Part shown: piece by piece, positions 20,777-28,950 of the stretch
How the letters are laid out: each line of letters begins with the position of its first letter
Numbering within the stretch: position 1 is the first letter of the stretch
Source of the DNA: Pelagophyceae sp. CCMP2097
Taxonomy: Eukaryota > Sar > Pelagophyceae
Direction: 5' to 3'
NCBI GenBank assembly: GCA_026770575.1
Contig: MU657252.1
Location: 20,201 to 49,902 of the forward strand
Length of the DNA stretch: 29,702 nucleotides
Translations under genes and position numbers: made by a program
Notes under the pieces: model-generated
What the model saw: only the letters and a program-made list of their open reading frames with translations
Databases searched by the model: none
What the model was told of the DNA's origin: nothing

Positions 20777-21108
20777 GGGGATCTCTCAAAAGACAGTGCA
20801 ACCGGAACCTCATGTTGACATCAACTCCGTCACGTTGTCAACCGAAGGGCGGCAGCGCAGCACAGCAACGAAGTGTTGTGACCGACGCCGATCCCGCAGT
20901 CCCGACGCGACGCGGGAGTCGTCCCGGGCAGGGTGCCGGGGCGGCCTCGGACAGCCGACCCCTTTTCAGGTCAAAAGGGCGGGCCGTGAGCCAGGCTCGG
21001 TTCTGTCCATGGCGTGGCGAAGTCTGCCCATGTTTGTTTGAACCCGCATTCCGGCGATTTGAAGAAGAACCCCAATCCGCAACGCATGGATCATCTGGAG
21101 GACTTTTT
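20777..21108. other. Gap with no recognised feature
   Basis: Moderately GC-rich sequence with short overlapping frames on the plus strand (20796-21041, 20812-21126) but no protein family, no repeat shared within the window and no RNA fold recognised. Confidence 0.35.
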
Positions 21109-21546
21109 TTTTGTGGTTTGAGGTAATCTGTGGATTGTCGCGGAGTGGTGAGAAACCTAACGGGTGAGAAAGCTGGCGACTAGAGCTTATGTAGTTTTCA
21201 ATTCTACGATAGAGATGTGGTGTCCGATTTGGCTGAATCGACGAAGTGCAAAAGTTAGAGTCAATTAGACGTTAGGTTAGGGTTAGGGTTAGGGTTAGGG
21301 TTAGGGTTAGGGTTAGGATTAGGGTGGGAGGGGGGTTAGGATTAGAAACTGCATCGAAACATGCGCCTGGACGAGACCTTTCGAACGCTCCACTGCACGC
21401 TACAAACGACGCACTGCAACCCGCTCAAACATGGCGGTCTCTAAAATTATACCTCTTTAATCGGCAATTTAGGCAATTTTAGGCCATAAACTAGGAATTC
21501 CTATAAATTAAGTGGCAAAATCTATAGATTACCTCAAACCACAAAT
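21109..21546. mobile_element. Inverted-repeat element enclosing telomeric hexamers
   Basis: TTGTGGTTTGAGGTAATCT at 21111-21129 is perfectly repeated in inverse at 21526-21544. The roughly 430-bp interval holds the TTAGGG array and a TAGGAATTCCTA palindrome. No TA flanks or target duplication are obvious, so it may be a non-autonomous element or an inverted duplication. Confidence 0.45.
21271..21325 (+). repeat. Interstitial telomere-type TTAGGG array
   Basis: Six perfect TTAGGG units (21277-21312) flanked by degenerate ones (TTAGG, TTAGGA, TTAGGG). TTAGGG is the telomere repeat of stramenopiles and many other eukaryotes. Unrelated sequence continues on both sides, so it is not a present chromosome end. 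Confidence 0.9.
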
Positions 21547-21650
21547 TGGGTCTCACATATCCAGGGTCCTCGACTTTGCTGGGGAACTGCACGGCGGCCC
21601 CGGGGCTTCGGCGAGCATGGCTGCCCGATTTTTTCTGAACTAGGAATTCC

Positions 21651-22027
21651 TAGAGTAAAGGTCAATTTAAGAACCGGCTACAATTGTAAGCGAAAAAAAA
21701 CTCAGCGGCCCGGCGACGCCGTTGTTTGCGGTTTTGACGCTGCCAGGGGACGCGTCTGGGTCCCCTCCACCCACCCCCCAATCATGGCGTCCGCGGAGGA
21801 CATCTGTGAGAAATTTAGCATAGGCAGAGTCCGGACCGACCATCGGTTCCTTAAAAACCGCCTGTCAGATTAAGAACCGGGCCCCTGGAGCCGGATAATA
21901 TCCCAATAAGGGATTTAATGGATTTTAATCGGGCCTTATAAATGCCTTATTGAGATGTTGAACGTCTTTTGTCGATTTTTTCGTCGGTTCTTAAATTGAC
22001 CAGGTTCTTAAATTGACCTTTACTCTA
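21651..22027. mobile_element. TIR element with TA borders (25-bp inverted repeats)
   Basis: TAGAGTAAAGGTCAATTTAA.. at 21651-21675 is perfectly inverted at 22003-22027 over 25 bp, with TA at both outer edges as in Tc1/mariner-type insertions. An extra partial copy of the inner end (TTCTTAAATTGACC) lies at 21987-22000. No transposase ORF, so it is non-autonomous. It directly abuts the SINE-like family at 22026. Confidence 0.75.
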
Positions 22028-22065
22028 TTACAAGAGCGCGCCGGAGGCACACGGAGGACCCGAAG

Positions 22066-22505
22066 CGTAATGACCCGCTGGGGGCAAAAGGGGATTCACC
22101 GGATCATTATCCTTAGAGGTGATTGTGCGGCCCGGTATATATACCGCAACGCTCCCCCACACACATACCGTAGGAACGGGAGGTTTAGCGTGGAGAAAGG
22201 CAAAATACGATAATGCACCGGGCCTTGGTCCGGCTCCGGTGGCGGCCTTACTGCAGGTCTTGAACCTGTTGCCGCGGGGCGGACTTACTGCGTGTCTTGG
22301 ACACGTGGCCGCTGGGGAGTGGAGGCTTACCAGGGTAACACTCGCCAAAATCGAGTGCCCCCTGCGGGAATCGAACCCGAGACCATTCGCAAGTGATTGT
22401 GTACGTGGGCCCATTAACCCGTAATGACCCGCTGGGGGCAAAAGGGGATTCACCGGATCATTATCCTTGGAGGTGATTGTGGGGCCCTGTATATATACCG
22501 CAACG
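22066..22505 (-). mobile_element. TRIM-like element: 86-bp terminal direct repeats and 5-bp target duplication
   Basis: 22066-22151 and 22420-22505 are direct repeats of 86 bp with three differences. CGAAG flanks the element on both sides (22061-22065, 22506-22510), and the copy at 29.4 kb shows the uninterrupted site. The 268-bp interior has no protein. On the minus strand a purine run GTGGGGGAG stands directly before the distal repeat (polypurine-tract-like), and GGTATATATACC inside each repeat could be a promoter. Size and layout fit a terminal-repeat retrotransposon in miniature. A canonical primer-binding site is not clear. Confidence 0.7.
22340..22419 (-). ncRNA. tRNA-like segment inside the TRIM-like element
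   Basis: On the minus strand GGTCTCGGGTTCGATTCCCG has a near-perfect T-arm (CGGG/CCCG stem, TTCGATT loop), followed by GGGGGCA. A matching TGCCCCC lies 85 nt upstream, within the adjoining terminal repeat (about 22427-22433), so a 7-bp acceptor-like stem is possible. I could not fit a D-arm and anticodon arm, so I do not call a functional tRNA. It is probably a pol III B-box relic. Confidence 0.4.
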
Positions 22506-22681
22506 CGAAGGATACAGCCAAATCCCATTGCAATGCCCACGTAAATAATTAAAATTATTTAACTAATCGCCGAACCTTCAAATCCTCCTTATTTTTATTT
22601 TTATTTTTATTATTGAGCTATTTCTTTTTTTGTTTTTTTGCGGCCGACCAGATTCGAACCTGTGACCAAAAACTTCTTCTA

Positions 22682-23271
22682 CAAGATGGTTTCGCCAAGA
22701 AACTGATTTTGCATTGCGCGTTTTTTTGGAAAAAACTAAAGTGGGCATTGGGCTGAGCTTCCGGCGGCCGCGCACGCACCCCAAGGAAAAGTCCGCCAGA
22801 GCTCTACTTTAACCAAAGAGCGTCTTTTGCAAAAGTTACAGCGATCGAAAGATATAGACACCCTTTTTATATAAACACACACCACATAGTTTCTAAAAAA
22901 CGGTCACTTTTCTTAAAAAGAGAGAAGAAACGGCCCATTTTTCAAAAATATGGGCCAACTGTAGCTTCTTGGTGACAGCCCCGGGCATTTTAGGTCAGGT
23001 ATTTCGGTGGTTGCTCGACGTAGCCTTCTTACACACGGCCGTGCGCGGCCATCGGCGGTGGATGAACGAAAATCCGAGGTCTCCTTGGGTGGTAACGGCC
23101 CTCGCCAAAGTCGCCAAATCGATTTTCTCAACCCATAGAAGACATGCCAAAGTTCATCCGGCACGGCTGGAGGCGCCTCGGCGCGCTGCATGCGACCCCG
23201 GTATCTGTACCTCGAAAGACCGTTTCAAATTTGCCCAAAAAATACTTGACTTTCTTGGCGAAACCATCTTG
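22682..23271. mobile_element. 590-bp TIR element with TA target duplication
   Basis: CAAGATGGTTTCGCCAAGAA (22682 onward, 21 bp) is inverted at 23251-23271. TA flanks both ends. The 29.2-kb copy of the host repeat reads straight through with only the TA, so this is an insertion. The interior encodes no recognised transposase; a 92-aa minus-strand frame (22913-23191) has no family signature. Non-autonomous Tc1/mariner-like by inference. Confidence 0.8.
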
Positions 23272-23402
23272 TATGATGATTCCAATGAAGCTCCTGCTCG
23301 ACCTCCACTCCCAATTTTAGCAATCGCATCAACCACCAATCGCTGAATCAGCCGAGTTGCGGCCCTTTTCTTCTCAAAGGTGGAACCTCACGGATTTACC
23401 CT

Positions 23403-23441
23403 GGGACGGACAGACGGACAGACAGACAGACGGACAGACAA
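23403..23441 (+). repeat. GACGGACA/GACAGACA microsatellite
   Basis: Tandem GACA/GGAC tetranucleotides within the SINE-like family; the matching tract in the other copy is at about 29044-29073 in inverse orientation. Confidence 0.85.
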
Positions 23442-23563
23442 AATTGCCCCTGGTAATCCTTCAATCAAAGGTCCCGAAGGGCCCTTGCCGTAAACTGACG
23501 TTGATTAAACGGCAAGGACCCTGAAGGGTCCTTTCGGGTCCTCAACAATTTTAGGTTGAACAA

Positions 23564-24287
23564 TAGAGAGCTTCAGCTCAAAGTGATACCCTATCGAAAG
23601 TGATACCCTATCAAATAAAACCCCGTTAAAAGCCCGTTGATATATAGAGCTTGCAGTGATCTCTCCGTTCAACGGACCTCGTACAACCCTCAAACTCGCG
23701 AGCCAAATCAAAGTAGTACCTAGGTACTACTTTGGCCCGAGGGCAACCCCGAGGCACCCCAGCCGACTCCCGTCCCGGGATCGATGGTGCGCAGTCAACA
23801 AGCCCATGCGCAGACGCCCGTCGATTTTCCGCATGGTGCGTCGACTCTAGCGGAATCGGCGTTTTGGGTACTTGTGTTCGAGTTCGTACCCACCCGCGAT
23901 GCGCTGTCGCGGCCGGTTCCGGGCGCTGCCGGATTGGTTGCGGACGCCTGCGCGCAGTTCCCGCCGGTTGCCGGCGCGTGGCGGGTCCCGCAAGGGCCCG
24001 AACGCATGCTCCTCACGCGCCTTCCGATGCCACGTCGCTGCTGCCCAAGGGGTAGCCACAACGCAAAACAAAGTTAGGGCCGGCCCTGCGGGACCAAGGC
24101 GCGTCGATAGGGCCATTCAGCGCCTCATTCCGACGAGAACTGACCGATATCCTTGACCCCTCCATAAGACAACGACGTCATCTCCAAAATATGCAGATCA
24201 GTTCGATAGGATATGAGTTTGATCTTGTCCGATGGATACGATAGGATATGAATTCGATAGGGTATCACTTTGAGCTGAAGCTCTCTA
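23564..24287. mobile_element. 724-bp TIR element with GC-rich cargo
   Basis: Perfect 34-bp inverted repeats (23564-23597 and 24254-24287, starting TAGAGAGCTTCAGCTCAAAG) with TA at both outer edges. The ends are AT-rich, but 23735-24120 is GC-rich like host genes. There the plus frame 23784-24077 reads protein-like (FWVLVFEFVPTRDALSRPVP), suggesting a captured gene fragment. No transposase. A partial relative lies at 19715-19830. Confidence 0.75.
23709..23734. repeat. Perfect 26-bp palindrome
   Basis: CAAAGTAGTACC followed by TAGGTACTACTTTG-type complement, centred on CCTAGG, at the boundary between the AT-rich end and the GC-rich cargo of the TIR element. Confidence 0.85.
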
Positions 24288-24552
24288 ATCTTCCTTTTAC
24301 AATAATTGTAAAAACGTGACAAGGACGTGAACAAGTCCCACGCTTTTCGGCGACTCGCGCGACTTGGTGGCCGGCGCTGATGGCGGCATGGCAAGAGAGC
24401 TCGTCTGCCGTATCGGCAGCGAAGCGCGCTTCACGCGCGCGGGCGCAGCCGACGGCGGCCGCCGCAAAGGCGTTTGACAAGTCTGGGGTGAGTGCCTCTT
24501 GCGTGGGTGGGCGGGAGGTGGACGGGCCCGGAGTGCGGCGTAGGCCTCGTTC

Positions 24553-25536
24553 ATGATGGCTCTGGAGGAGCAGCTCTGCGTGAAGCTCGTCGTCCTCTGC
24601 GGCGCTCCGGGGTCGGGCAAGAGCACTCTCGCGGAGGTGCGCGAGTGTCGCGGCTCGAAGGGGCGAGCGAGATGCGGCTCCGCCACTCTGCGGCAAACGC
24701 TTTGAAGTAGGAGCTTTCCCGGCGCGGGTGGGCCGTGGCATCGCAGGACACTTTGAAGACTCTGCAAAAGGTCGAAGAGTTTGCGCATTGCGAGATCTCG
24801 GCGGGCGGGCGCGTCGTGGTCGACAGGTGCAACCAGACGGAGCAGATCCGCCAAGGTGCGCCCCGAAGAGACCCGAACACCGCGCTGACTTTGTCGTAGT
24901 GTGGTGGTCGGTGCTCCGGCGCGCGAAGCTGCCGCCGCGCGCGGCGCTGGTGGTCTGGTTGGACGTACCTCAAGATGAGTGCAAAAAACGAATCCTCGCC
25001 TGCGCCGGCCACTCGATGCTCCCGCCGACGCAAGAGTCCCTCAAGATCGTCGACGCCTTTAATCGAGAGTTTGTGCGTCGGATTCTCCCCTTGTTCAACG
25101 CCAAACCGCCTCTCAGAAGGCCCCTGTGCGTTTTATTCAATGCGCTATTTCACAGGAGGCGCCCGCCGCTGGCTCCTACGCGGTGTGGCGCGAGCGCGGG
25201 CCTCGCATCGACGTCTCGGAGCTCGCTGAACGCGTCGACGCGCAGTCTCCCGCAAATCTCCGCTCTTCAAACAAAGCGCCAGAGGCGCAACCCAAGGAAC
25301 CGCAGGCCGAATCGGCCCTCGACAAACTCGCCGCCATGGGCTGGCCGAAGTGCGTTGCCGCCGGACTCTTTTCTAGAAAGGGGTCCGCTTGCTTGAAGCG
25401 TCCGTCCCGTCGGTCCGCAAAGACGCCCCCCCGCAGGTCCGTCTGCGCCGCCGCGCTTACTGAATCGGGCGGAAACGAGGAGCAAGCCCTCGAATCGCTC
25501 CTCTGCGGGCCCTCGCCGCGGAACGGATTCGAATAG
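24553..25536 (+). CDS. P-loop (polynucleotide kinase-like) kinase fused to a UBA domain
   Basis: Exons are 24553-24636, 24711-24855, 24900-25072, 25117-25349 and 25437-25536. Introns of 74, 44, 44 and 87 nt have donors GTGCGC, GTGCGC, GTGCGT, GTGCGT and AG acceptors. The product is 244 aa in one frame. Residues 17-25 are the Walker A motif GAPGSGKST. VVVDRCNQ (63-70) and LVVWLDVPQDECKKRIL (93-109) match the AAA_33/PNKP-type small kinases, in which an Asp-Asn pair follows the strand and an Arg-bearing lid comes later. The HPTL-type segment is GHSMLPPT. After the last splice, LDKLAAMGWPKSVCAAALTE through EEQALESLL forms a UBA ubiquitin-binding domain (about residues 195-235). The substrate may be a polynucleotide or another phosphate acceptor; this is inferred. 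Confidence 0.8.
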
Positions 25537-25683
25537 CGGCCCAAAGGCCGCGAGGTCCAAAGGCCCGTTTGCAGCTAAGGTGATTATGTACATTTGGACG
25601 GCTTTGTCGAAAGAGGGGCAAGGGGGTGCGGCGCGTGCGCGGGAGGTCGAAGTGCATGGCGTGTGCATTGCAGTCGAAGAGGA

Positions 25684-28390
25684 TCAGTCAAAGAGTCTGC
25701 GCAGAGTGTTCGCGCGCCCGACCGACGCGAGTCTTTGCAGCATGCCCGCGCGCTTGGGCTCCTCCTCGCCCGAGCGCTTGGCCAAGAGCAAGTTCTGGAT
25801 CACTTCGCAAATGTTCTTTTGGAACGTCGGAAGGGCCCCCGTCGGCACCTTTCCCGATTCCACCACACGGCCCTCGTTCAGATACCGGTCCCGCGCTTGG
25901 GCCTCGCGGAACTGCAGAGCCTTGCAGCTCAGCTCGCGCAGGACGAGCTTTGGGGGCGCCGACGCCTCCGACGCCGGCTCCGACGAAGAAGCCTCCGACG
26001 CTTGCGTTTCAACCGCCTCGATTGCGCCGGCCGCCTTGGCCACCGGTGCGAGTCCGCCCGCCTCGGCCAGCCTGCGTGGGTAGAGTCTGGAGGACTCGTC
26101 TCGTTGCGATTCTCTGAGATGGAGGTCCCTTCTCTGATCCGAAAGGTCCCTTCTCTTGATAATCCGATTAGACTCACTTGCGCCGCCTCCACTTATGGAC
26201 CCACTTTGACGCGATCCGGGCGGCGTTGACGCGCCGCGAAGCCGTGTAAGCGTCCCCGCGCTCGTAGAAGGGGAGGAGGAGCCAAAGAGCCGCGTCCAGG
26301 TCGACCCAGTCGCCTCGGGGTCCTTCAGCTTTCGCACTTTTCAAAGCCGCCTCCAAACCTAAAAGCAGCCGCGGCTCTTCGAACTTGTCGATGACGGAGA
26401 TGGCCGCCTCGTGGAACGCTTTAAAGGGGACTCTGGTGGTTTGGTTAGCGTCAGGCTGCATGCATTTCGACAGTCGGTGCACGTCGCCGTCAAAAAGCTT
26501 CCGCAAGACTTCCGCGACAAACGACGGCATCAGTCGAGCGTTGTACGAGACGCCGCTGGAGGCGTTTGATGAAATTCCGGCTACTTTTGCAAAAAGAGCG
26601 ATGCGCGCGTGTCTCGGAGTGTCAGTGTCCGAATCTTCCGCCAGAAAAAACTCGACGCTCCGAACAAACGCCGCGACGTGCCTTTTCGCCAGCGCTGCCG
26701 TGCCGTGCAGCTGTCTGAAGTAGCGGATGATCCAGGCATCAAAGCGTAGATTCCGGACGTCCTTCTTCGCTTTCCGAGCCCTCTTCGTCGGCGAGTGCGC
26801 CAGGATGAAAGACTGGTAAATCCGCGAAATTGCCGCGTCCGACTGCTCCGCCGTCAGCAGCTGCAGCACGGCTTTGGGCTTTTTCCCCTGCTTGTACTTT
26901 GACGTCTTCTTCGGCTTCGATACCACCGCCGGCACCGCCGCCGCGGCAACGGCCAAAGCGGCGGCCAGACGCTTCGCCTTCATGCAGGCGAGCCAACCGC
27001 GGCCGACGTTGTTCAGCGTCGTCGCGGCGGCGGATAGGGCGGCGGCCGCGGGCGCAGAAGGGTCATATTTGACTTTATACTTCGCCTCCAATGCCGCAGT
27101 CGCCCTCCCCGCCCGCAAAGCGCGGCCCCGAGCCAGCCGCGCCACCCACGCGCGCTGCGCCCGCAGAGCAAGCAAAGCCAGACGCCTAAAGAGGGGAGCG
27201 TCGATGTTTTACGAGTGTTCCCCGCAAGGCTGCGGACCCCCTCCGCTTCCCCTGCAAACAGGTCTACTCGCATCTTGCCGACGTCGAAGCTGAATGTGCT
27301 CTTTCCGCTTGCGCGCTGCGCCTCTGCGGTGTCGATTGTGGGGTCGTACAGAGGTTTAGAACGCCATTTGAGGTCACCACCTGGCCCAAACGCAGCCACG
27401 CCGCCAATGAGCCGGCGCAGCAGCGCCACGTACTCGGCCACGACGCACGTCTCCGTCCACACGTCGACGAGCCTGAAGCGGAGGGTGCGGCGGGCAAGTG
27501 CAGACGGCACAAAGACGGGTCGGGCGTCAAAGGCCGGGCGTCAAAGGCCGGGCGTCGAAGGGCGTCACCGGCGCAGGGACGCACTGGTAGATGGCGTCGA
27601 AGAGCTTCTCGTAGCCAATCGTCGGCAAGCCGCCCGAGTCGGTCTTCCAATCTCGAAGAGTGCTGTCCCGCACAAAGACGGGATCCAACGGCGGCGGTCG
27701 CACGACGAAATGCAGCGCCCGGACAAGTTTCAGATACCCGGCCTCGTGCAGCTGCGCGTTTCCGTTTGTCACTAAAAGCCAGAGCGATGCCATGAGCGAT
27801 TTGAAGTTTGGGTCGTGTCGCACGCGCCACCTCTTCCGCTGCGCTTCCTCTGCATAAAACCCCAAATCCCCTTGCTGTTCCAGCGGCACGGCCGGCGAAT
27901 CGCGGCGGACGTGCGTCACCACCGCGCCGCGTTTCACGTGCGAAGCGGCGGTAGTGCGCTGTAAGGCGAAGTCCTTTAAAGAAGTCGCCCAAGACGTCTT
28001 GGCCTCCAACTCCGTCCCGCCATTCGGCGAAACGTCGTCGTCGTCGCAATCGCCGTCGTCGCATTCGCCGTCGTCGTCCGCCGGAGCGTCGTCCGTGTCG
28101 TCGCCGCCGAGAGAGCCGAGTTTCGATTGGCATAAGCCAAACGTCTCAAAAAACGTCTCCGGTGCATCGTCGCCGCGCCGGCCAGAGTGCACGCGGCCCG
28201 CGTCGTCGCCGCAGTCGGGCGGCGCGGAGTCGGCGGCGGCGGTGAAATCGGCTGTGTCGACCGGTCTCGAGTCGGCTGCGGTCGAGTCGGCTGCAGCTTT
28301 CAAGTCGGCTGCCGTCGAGTCGTCCAGGGAGAAGCGGACCGCCCTTCTGCTTCCCGCGTCCTCGCCGCCGCGGTGCAACCCGACGCACAT
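25684..28390 (-). CDS. Conserved-looking multi-exon protein of unknown function
   Basis: Exon 1 is 28390-27585 (ATG at 28390), intron 27473-27584 (donor GTGCGT) joins it in phase to an exon from 27472, giving LFDAIYQLVDVWTETCVVAE. After about 27220 the frame must change to the exon 27185-26178; the donor is unresolved. Intron 26072-26177 (GTGAGT..GCAG) leads to the last exon 26071-25684. Exon 1 begins with acidic and Ser/Ala-rich sequence (DDDDVSPNGG), then ordered sequence (FKSLMASLWLLVTNGNAQLH, FVRDSTLRDWKTDSGGLPTI). The third exon starts with IQ-like basic helices (RAWVARLARGR) and a Lys-rich stretch, then a long ordered region. The last exon is rich in Ala/Glu and ends LRRLFD. I do not recognise the family. 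Ordered, non-repetitive segments suggest a real conserved protein. Confidence 0.65.
27530..27565. repeat. Intronic 14-bp tandem repeat (GTCAAAGGCCGGGC)
   Basis: About two and a half units inside intron 27473-27584 of the unknown multi-exon gene. The neighbouring retained reading FDARPLTPGL is this repeat translated, which supports the intron call. Confidence 0.75.
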
Positions 28391-28453
28391 GGCCGCGGCG
28401 CAAGGGAGGTCCGCTGGCTGGTCAACGCGCAACTGTGTGGAATGCCAGGAATC

Positions 28454-28512
28454 GCGTCCGGGAACGCGCCCGGGAACGGCGCCCGGGAACGCGCCCGGGA
28501 ACGCGCCGAAAC
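28454..28512. repeat. 12-bp tandem repeat (CCCGGGAACGCG)
   Basis: Four units just upstream of the chosen ATG of the minus-strand gene at 28390. If the protein starts further upstream, the repeat would encode GAFPG-type peptides; it is more likely 5' untranslated sequence. Confidence 0.8.
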
Positions 28513-28683
28513 GGCCGAGGGCGGCCGCGAAAGCGGCGCTCCGGGGCGGCGTCGCTGCGCTGAGGCGGGCGCGGCAGGCCGGGAACAAAGAACTTGTTCT
28601 CAGTAACTCAGTGAACTTCTCACTGAGGTAGGGGTCGCCGGGCTTCGGGACTGGTGGATACTGGAATGTCGGAACGGGATAAT

Positions 28684-28948
28684 TAGGGAGGTTCAGCAAA
28701 AAGAAAAATGCCAAAGAAAGTGGTAATAGATCCGTTCAACGGAAACAAGTACCGCATGGATGTATTTCCGGCCTATAGCTTTGTCACTTTTATTTCGGAA
28801 AGGTCCAAAAATGTGCCAAAGCTTTGACACTTTCCGAAATAAAAGTGACAAAGCTATAGGCCGGAAATATATCCATGCGGTACTAGTTTCCGTTGAACGG
28901 ATCTATTACCACTTTCTTTGGCACTTTCTTTTTTGCTGAACCTCCCTA
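28684..28948. mobile_element. Foldback element with 117-bp arms
   Basis: Arms 28686-28802 and 28830-28946 are near-perfect inverted repeats (ends GGGAGGTTCAGCAAAA) around a 27-nt spacer, flanked by TA on both sides. The whole element can fold into one long hairpin. It sits about 300 bp upstream of the ATG of the minus-strand gene and directly beside the SINE-like family copy. Confidence 0.9.
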
Positions 28949-28950
28949 TT

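Larger units (their letters stand above)
22026..23558 (-). mobile_element. SINE-like dispersed family, left copy, interrupted by two insertions
   Basis: Segments 22026-22065, 22506-22681 and 23272-23558 together match the reverse complement of the uninterrupted copy at 28951-29434. On the minus strand it carries a tRNA-type B box (GGTTCGAATCT at about 22650) followed by GGTCGGCCGC and an A-rich tail (AAAAAAACAAAAAAAG), as in tRNA-derived SINEs. A hairpin of GGACCCGAAGGGTCC type lies near 23480-23556. The interruptions are the 440-bp TRIM-like element and the 590-bp TIR element. Confidence 0.7.

Noticed and set aside
22340..22433. A functional tRNA gene
   Set aside because: T-arm and a possible acceptor stem are present, but no acceptable D-arm and anticodon arm could be folded.
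22028..22540. 170-aa minus-strand frame
   Set aside because: It is formed by the two 86-bp terminal repeats plus the tRNA-like interior (note the duplicated SKDNDPVNPLLPPAGHY), so it reflects the element's structure and not a gene.
28391..28714. Protein start of the unknown gene at 28714
   Set aside because: That start is a TTG codon inside the foldback element; the first supported ATG in frame is at 28390.
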